A stretch of 54,168 nucleotides of DNA from an uncultured Lachnospiraceae bacterium. GTDB taxonomy: Bacteria > Bacillota > Clostridia > Lachnospirales > Lachnospiraceae. Shown here one piece after another: positions 51,545 to 54,168 of the stretch. How positions within the stretch are numbered: the first letter of the stretch is position 1; each line of letters starts with the position of its first letter. The stretch lies in contig CAKRTZ010000009.1 in the NCBI GenBank assembly GCA_934402515.1, positions 1 to 54,168 on the forward strand, in the 5' to 3' direction. The notes under the pieces were generated by a model. The model was not told the origin of the DNA. It searched no databases and saw nothing but the letters and a program-made list of their open reading frames with translations. The position numbers were made by a program, and so were the translations under genes.

Positions 51545-52518
51545 TCCTGTACCTCCGTGATGGTGGCACTGTCAAAATACAGGGAATAATCGATTTCGTG
51601 GGGGGTACTCATGGCAGTGGTATCTGCGGTCACGGGCATTTTCCAGTCAAAACCGGATACCGGAATGGTGAACGTAGAATTTCCTTCCGTTGCTTCGTTT
51701 AGGTACTTTTCTCCATCCACCAGCATATAATCATAGTTGGCACTGCTGAATACGATCGTCGCCTGGATTTTTCCATCGGAAACCGTAATTTTCGCAGGAG
51801 ATGCCACGCTGGCTTTTCCGGAGCCGCCTGTTAAAGTAACCTCCACTTCATAAGTGCCGTCTGCCAGACCTAAATCCTCCGGTGCCGAAATCATGCCTCT
51901 GGCAAATGCCCCGGTAGGCAGGGAATCTGCACGGAATACCAGGGTGCGGTCATACCATTTCTCTTTATTTTTGCTGAAAGCTGCACAGGCAATTCCTTTG
52001 TCCAGTGCCTCCACGGGAACGGTGTAGGTGTGGGCACCCTCGGCGTTTTCTTTATAAGGAATATAGGTATCCTCCGATGCCTGGATAGCTTCTTCTCCCG
52101 TACCCATATAAAGATACAGGTAACCGGTTCCGCTCATGGTCATCACTGCGGTCATGTTCCCGTCCTGCACCAAAAGCTGGCAGTCCACAATGTTAAACAT
52201 GCTGGAACTGGAATCCACCTTGATGTCATAAACGCCATCCTGAATCTGGTTTCCGGTGATAGGATGCATCCAGTCCTCCACCACATCCTCCGGTGTTGTC
52301 ATTTCTGCAGCGGTTGCAATCTGGTCGTCTGCGGATGCACTCTCTGCGGTCTCGGTTCCACTTTTCTCTGTTTCTGCTGTTGTTTCTGTCTCTGCAACCG
52401 CAGTTTCCATCACGGCACTTTCTGTCTCTGCAGTTGATGCGGCATTGCTGCCGCATCCTGCCAACAAAAGCGCCATCACACAGAATGCTGTGATTGTACG
52501 TTTTGTAAATTGTTTCAT
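51541..52518 (-). CDS. Lipoprotein with two NEAT-like repeats, function unknown
   Basis: 325 residues. The lipobox is LLLAGC (Cys22), followed by a Thr/Glu/Ala-rich spacer (about 25-75). Two related beta-rich domains follow at about 94-198 (DGVYDIKV...GYLYLYMGT...YTVPVEALDKG) and 218-320 (DGTYEVEV...NYDYMLVDGEKY...FTIPVSGFDWK). Their length, the DGxYxxxV opening and the tyrosine-rich strand resemble NEAT (heme-binding) domains, but I cannot confirm the fold. Domain 1 also has Cys113 and Cys178. Position between the lipoprotein CbiK and the importer genes suggests binding of a tetrapyrrole or corrinoid at the cell surface. It lies 20 bases after cbiK. Confidence 0.88.
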   Translation of the reverse strand: MKQFTKRTITAFCVMALLLAGCGSNAASTAETESAVMETAVAETETTAETEKSGTETAESASADDQIATAAEMTTPEDVVEDWMHPITGNQIQDGVYDIKVDSSSSMFNIVDCQLLVQDGNMTAVMTMSGTGYLYLYMGTGEEAIQASEDTYIPYKENAEGAHTYTVPVEALDKGIACAAFSKNKEKWYDRTLVFRADSLPTGAFARGMISAPEDLGLADGTYEVEVTLTGGSGKASVASPAKITVSDGKIQATIVFSSANYDYMLVDGEKYLNEATEGNSTFTIPVSGFDWKMPVTADTTAMSTPHEIDYSLYFDSATITEVQE

Positions 52519-52538
52519 TATAATGTGTTCCTAGTTCT

Positions 52539-53588
52539 TTAGTTTAAAGAGTCGATGGCTTTCTGTGCATGCTCCACGAGAATCTGCTGAATCTCAGGCA
52601 GCTCGCCAAGTCCACGAAGGATGCAGGTGACTTCATAACCGGCGTTCTCAAACTCGGTTTTCCAGGAGCCTTCCTCGTCCCCAGCCATATCATTGTTTGC
52701 ATGGTCACCGGCAACAATCATCAGAGGCTCCAGAACAACCTTTTTGTAGTCGCCTGCCTGTACAGCAGTCAGAACATCCTCTAAGGAAGGCTCTGCCTCA
52801 ACGGTTCCCATATAGTAGTTGTCATAGCCGTTTGCTTTTAATAAATCCTGCATTTTGCCGTAAACTTCATTGGAGGCTGCCTCGGTACCATGTCCCATAA
52901 AGCAGATAGCGGTCTCACCGTCATCATACTCTGCGGTTGCCTCTACGATAGCTTTCATTACCCGGTTAAAATCATCATCGCTGGTCAGCAGGGGCTCACC
53001 TACTGCAACCTGCTCGAAGGAATCCGCATACTCGGCAAGCTGACCGGTCAACTCGTCATACTCTAAGCCATTCATCAGATGGGTGGGTTGTACCACCAGA
53101 GTCTTTACACCGTTGTTGATAGCGCGCTCCAGTGCCTCATCCATATTATCGATATGGATGCCGTCCCGTCTCTCTACATGGTCAATGATAATCTGTGCGG
53201 TGAAACCACGGCGTACGGAATAATCGGGGAATGCTTCCTCCATGGCATTTTCAATTGCGCCAATGGTCAGTCTGCGGTTGTCGTTAAAGCTGGTACCAAA
53301 ACTTGCTACTAACAGTTCTTTTTCACCAATTTCGTCCTGGTTACGAACATTATCTAAAGATGCGTCTCCCGTGGTATAATCCTCCTCATCATCTTCTGCT
53401 TCGGTCTCAGTTTCCTCAGCAGTCTGCACGGTCTCCTCAGTTGCAGTTGTTTCGTTTTCTACGACAGCTGTCTCGGTAGATTCTGTCTGGGCAGTCTCCG
53501 TTGCTGCCGGTGTGTTAGTGCTGCCGCATCCTGCAAGCAGTGTTGCGCAGAGTGCTGCGGTCATCAATAATGCTACTGGTTTTTTCAT
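52539..53588 (-). CDS. cbiK: Sirohydrochlorin cobaltochelatase CbiK, predicted surface lipoprotein
   Basis: 349 residues. The first 21 residues are a lipoprotein signal peptide ending LLAGC (Cys21), and residues about 22-75 are an acidic Thr/Glu spacer. The CbiK domain begins near 90 (ELLVASFGTSFNDNRRLTIGAIE). The metal-binding His233 (MGHGTEA) and His296 (VAGDHANNDMAG), and a Glu at 264 or 266 (TVEAEPS), match the active-site set of CbiK. The enzyme inserts Co(II) into sirohydrochlorin at the start of the anaerobic route. Export is unusual; a periplasmic CbiK is known in Desulfovibrio. It is the first gene after the cobalamin riboswitch. AGGAGGA precedes the ATG. Confidence 0.93.
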   Translation of the reverse strand: MKKPVALLMTAALCATLLAGCGSTNTPAATETAQTESTETAVVENETTATEETVQTAEETETEAEDDEEDYTTGDASLDNVRNQDEIGEKELLVASFGTSFNDNRRLTIGAIENAMEEAFPDYSVRRGFTAQIIIDHVERRDGIHIDNMDEALERAINNGVKTLVVQPTHLMNGLEYDELTGQLAEYADSFEQVAVGEPLLTSDDDFNRVMKAIVEATAEYDDGETAICFMGHGTEAASNEVYGKMQDLLKANGYDNYYMGTVEAEPSLEDVLTAVQAGDYKKVVLEPLMIVAGDHANNDMAGDEEGSWKTEFENAGYEVTCILRGLGELPEIQQILVEHAQKAIDSLN

Positions 53589-53602
53589 GTGTTTCTCCTC
53601 CT

Positions 53603-53620
53603 GAGATGTTGTTTCATCTC
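53603..53620 (-). promoter_or_regulatory. Hairpin next to the cbiK ribosome site
   Basis: GAGATG/CATCTC with a 6-base loop ends directly against AGGAGGA (53596-53602). It could tune translation of cbiK or protect the mRNA end after termination is bypassed. Confidence 0.4.
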
Positions 53621-53689
53621 TGTACTATTTTTTATCAAATAAGTGGTAACAGAAACACAATTTTCAAACTTATTGTTTTCAGGCACAAC

Positions 53690-53724
53690 AAAAAAACACC
53701 GCTTATCATTAAAGACAGGCGGAG
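53690..53724 (-). terminator. Riboswitch-linked intrinsic terminator before cbiK
   Basis: On the minus strand CCGC-C-TGTC / GATA-A-GCGG forms a stem with one mismatch and a 6-base loop (53699-53722), followed by TGTTTTTTT. It lies about 87 bases after the B12 box and 102 bases before cbiK, the place expected for a transcriptional OFF switch. Confidence 0.75.
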
Positions 53725-53810
53725 TAATGGCGAAGAATACCCATGGATTTCTCTTTAGGGAATTTTCAGTACGACCAATTACTCGTGGTTTGGAATGTGA
53801 TTCCTGTACC

Positions 53811-54010
53811 AATAATCGGCAGGTTTCCTGGCTTACAGATCATCGCGCGGCATACAACCTTCCCGATTTCTCAGTGGCTTGTCCTTTCGGACAATGTGTG
53901 CTGCACTCCCTGCTTACAGTGACGAGATCGTACAGGATTTGCACCTGTTTCCCTTTTACCCGCTGTGGGTGGATAATAATCGCTTATAACCCCAGACGGC
54001 ACCGACTATT
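53811..54010 (-). promoter_or_regulatory. Cobalamin (B12) riboswitch controlling the cob operon
   Basis: The minus strand shows the cobalamin aptamer blocks in order: AAAAGGGAAACAGGTGCAAA, TCACTGTAAGCAGGGAG, AGCCACTG...GGGAAGG, and the B12 box AGCCAGGAAACCTGCC (53818-53833). P1 pairs 54002-54010 with 53811-53819 over nine base pairs, one of them G-U. It lies in the leader of cbiK with a downstream terminator, so high cobalamin is expected to shut the operon. Confidence 0.95.
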
Positions 54011-54028
54011 CTTATTCAATTAGTGGTT

Positions 54029-54057
54029 ATCATATCATAAAAGAGGTGGGTTGTAAA
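54029..54057 (-). promoter_or_regulatory. Promoter of the cobalamin operon
   Basis: On the minus strand TTTACA (54052-54057), 17 bases, then TGA-TATGAT with an extended -10 (-10 at 54029-54034). Transcription would begin near 54022, just before riboswitch P1. The -35 lies within the hairpin of the preceding terminator. Confidence 0.8.
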
Positions 54058-54069
54058 GCAACCCACCTC
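54039..54069 (-). terminator. Intrinsic-type hairpin ending an upstream minus-strand gene
   Basis: An 11-bp perfect stem (GAGGTGGGTTG / CAACCCACCTC, 5-base loop, 54043-54069) is followed on the minus strand by TTTT. Bases 54070-54168 show no gene that I can support, so the gene it serves probably lies beyond the window. Confidence 0.65.
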
Positions 54070-54168
54070 ACATTGTCACATAACCGAATCAAAATTACCA
54101 CCCTGGGGAAGGGAAAAATCCAGCTTTTCAAAGACTGCACGGAGATATTTCATATTTATTTAGCAAAC

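Noticed and set aside
54076..54153. Minus-strand 25-codon frame beginning MKYLRAVF just before the terminator at the right end
   Set aside because: It has no ribosome site and a stop codon two codons upstream of its ATG; the window ends 15 bases beyond, so I cannot tell whether it is a gene end or noise.
1..54168. CRISPR arrays, insertion sequences, tRNA or rRNA genes
   Set aside because: No spaced direct repeats, transposase, tRNA cloverleaf or rRNA segments were recognised by eye.

Overview
The window looks like a chromosomal segment of an anaerobic, low-to-mid GC Firmicute, most likely a gut Lachnospiraceae (Clostridia). The evidence is the gene set and its order: a type IIA topoisomerase gene followed by rsmD-coaD, the rplU-prp-rpmA-obgE-yhbY-nadD-yqeK-rsfS block with an N-terminally extended L27, a LexA/YneA-type SOS pair, a short HisG with HisZ, and the anaerobic (Cbi) route to cobalamin. 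No transposon, prophage, CRISPR array, tRNA or rRNA was seen. Genus is not resolvable from this sequence alone.

Layout. 1-4840 (+): 3' part of a ParC/GyrA-like gene, rsmD, coaD, a coiled-coil protein gene, an intrinsic terminator, and an exported cell-wall amidase. 4785-5777 (-): a YlbJ-like membrane protein whose 3' end overlaps the amidase gene. 5849-10722 (+): rsuA, a YgiQ-type radical SAM gene, a two-helix membrane protein of unknown function, an RluA-family synthase gene and recU, tightly packed. 10737-15885 (+): a histidine operon (hisZ, hisG, hisD, hisB, hisIE) behind a near-consensus promoter; the hisIE product carries a degenerate HisF-like barrel. 16039-21935: a cytidylate-kinase-like gene, a tyrosine recombinase, dtd, an AI-2E-family membrane protein, ttcA, and a yneA-like gene divergent from lexA across a cluster of LexA boxes. 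22008-26403 (-): the ribosome/Obg block with an L21 leader. 26412-29391: argC and trxA (-), and a glycine-riboswitch-controlled Na+/alanine-glycine symporter (+). 29451-32600 (-): csoR-copA copper resistance with two CsoR-type operators and an apparent in-frame internal start that could yield a free CopZ-like chaperone.

32606-54034 (-) is a continuous cobalamin operon of about 21 genes, read right to left from a promoter at 54029-54057 through a cobalamin riboswitch (53811-54010) and an intrinsic terminator (53690-53724). Its order is: lipoprotein CbiK cobaltochelatase, a lipoprotein with two NEAT-like repeats, a BtuF-like lipoprotein, a BtuC-like permease, an ABC-ATPase/CbiD fusion, a CobC-like phosphatase, CbiF, CbiG, CbiH, a CbiJ-CbiE-CbiT fusion, CbiA, CobT, CobU, CobS, a short CobU-like protein, CbiB, CobD, CbiP, CbiC, a DUF4430 protein and an ECF S-component. 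Most junctions overlap by 4-13 bases. CbiL, the uroporphyrinogen-to-sirohydrochlorin enzymes and a corrinoid adenosyltransferase are not in the window.

The most notable possibility is at the head of that operon: an exported, membrane-anchored cobaltochelatase, a putative tetrapyrrole-binding lipoprotein and a BtuCDF-like importer whose ATPase is fused to a corrin-ring methyltransferase. Together they suggest extracellular capture or metallation of a tetrapyrrole that then feeds corrin synthesis. This is inference from gene content and signal peptides, not demonstrated function.
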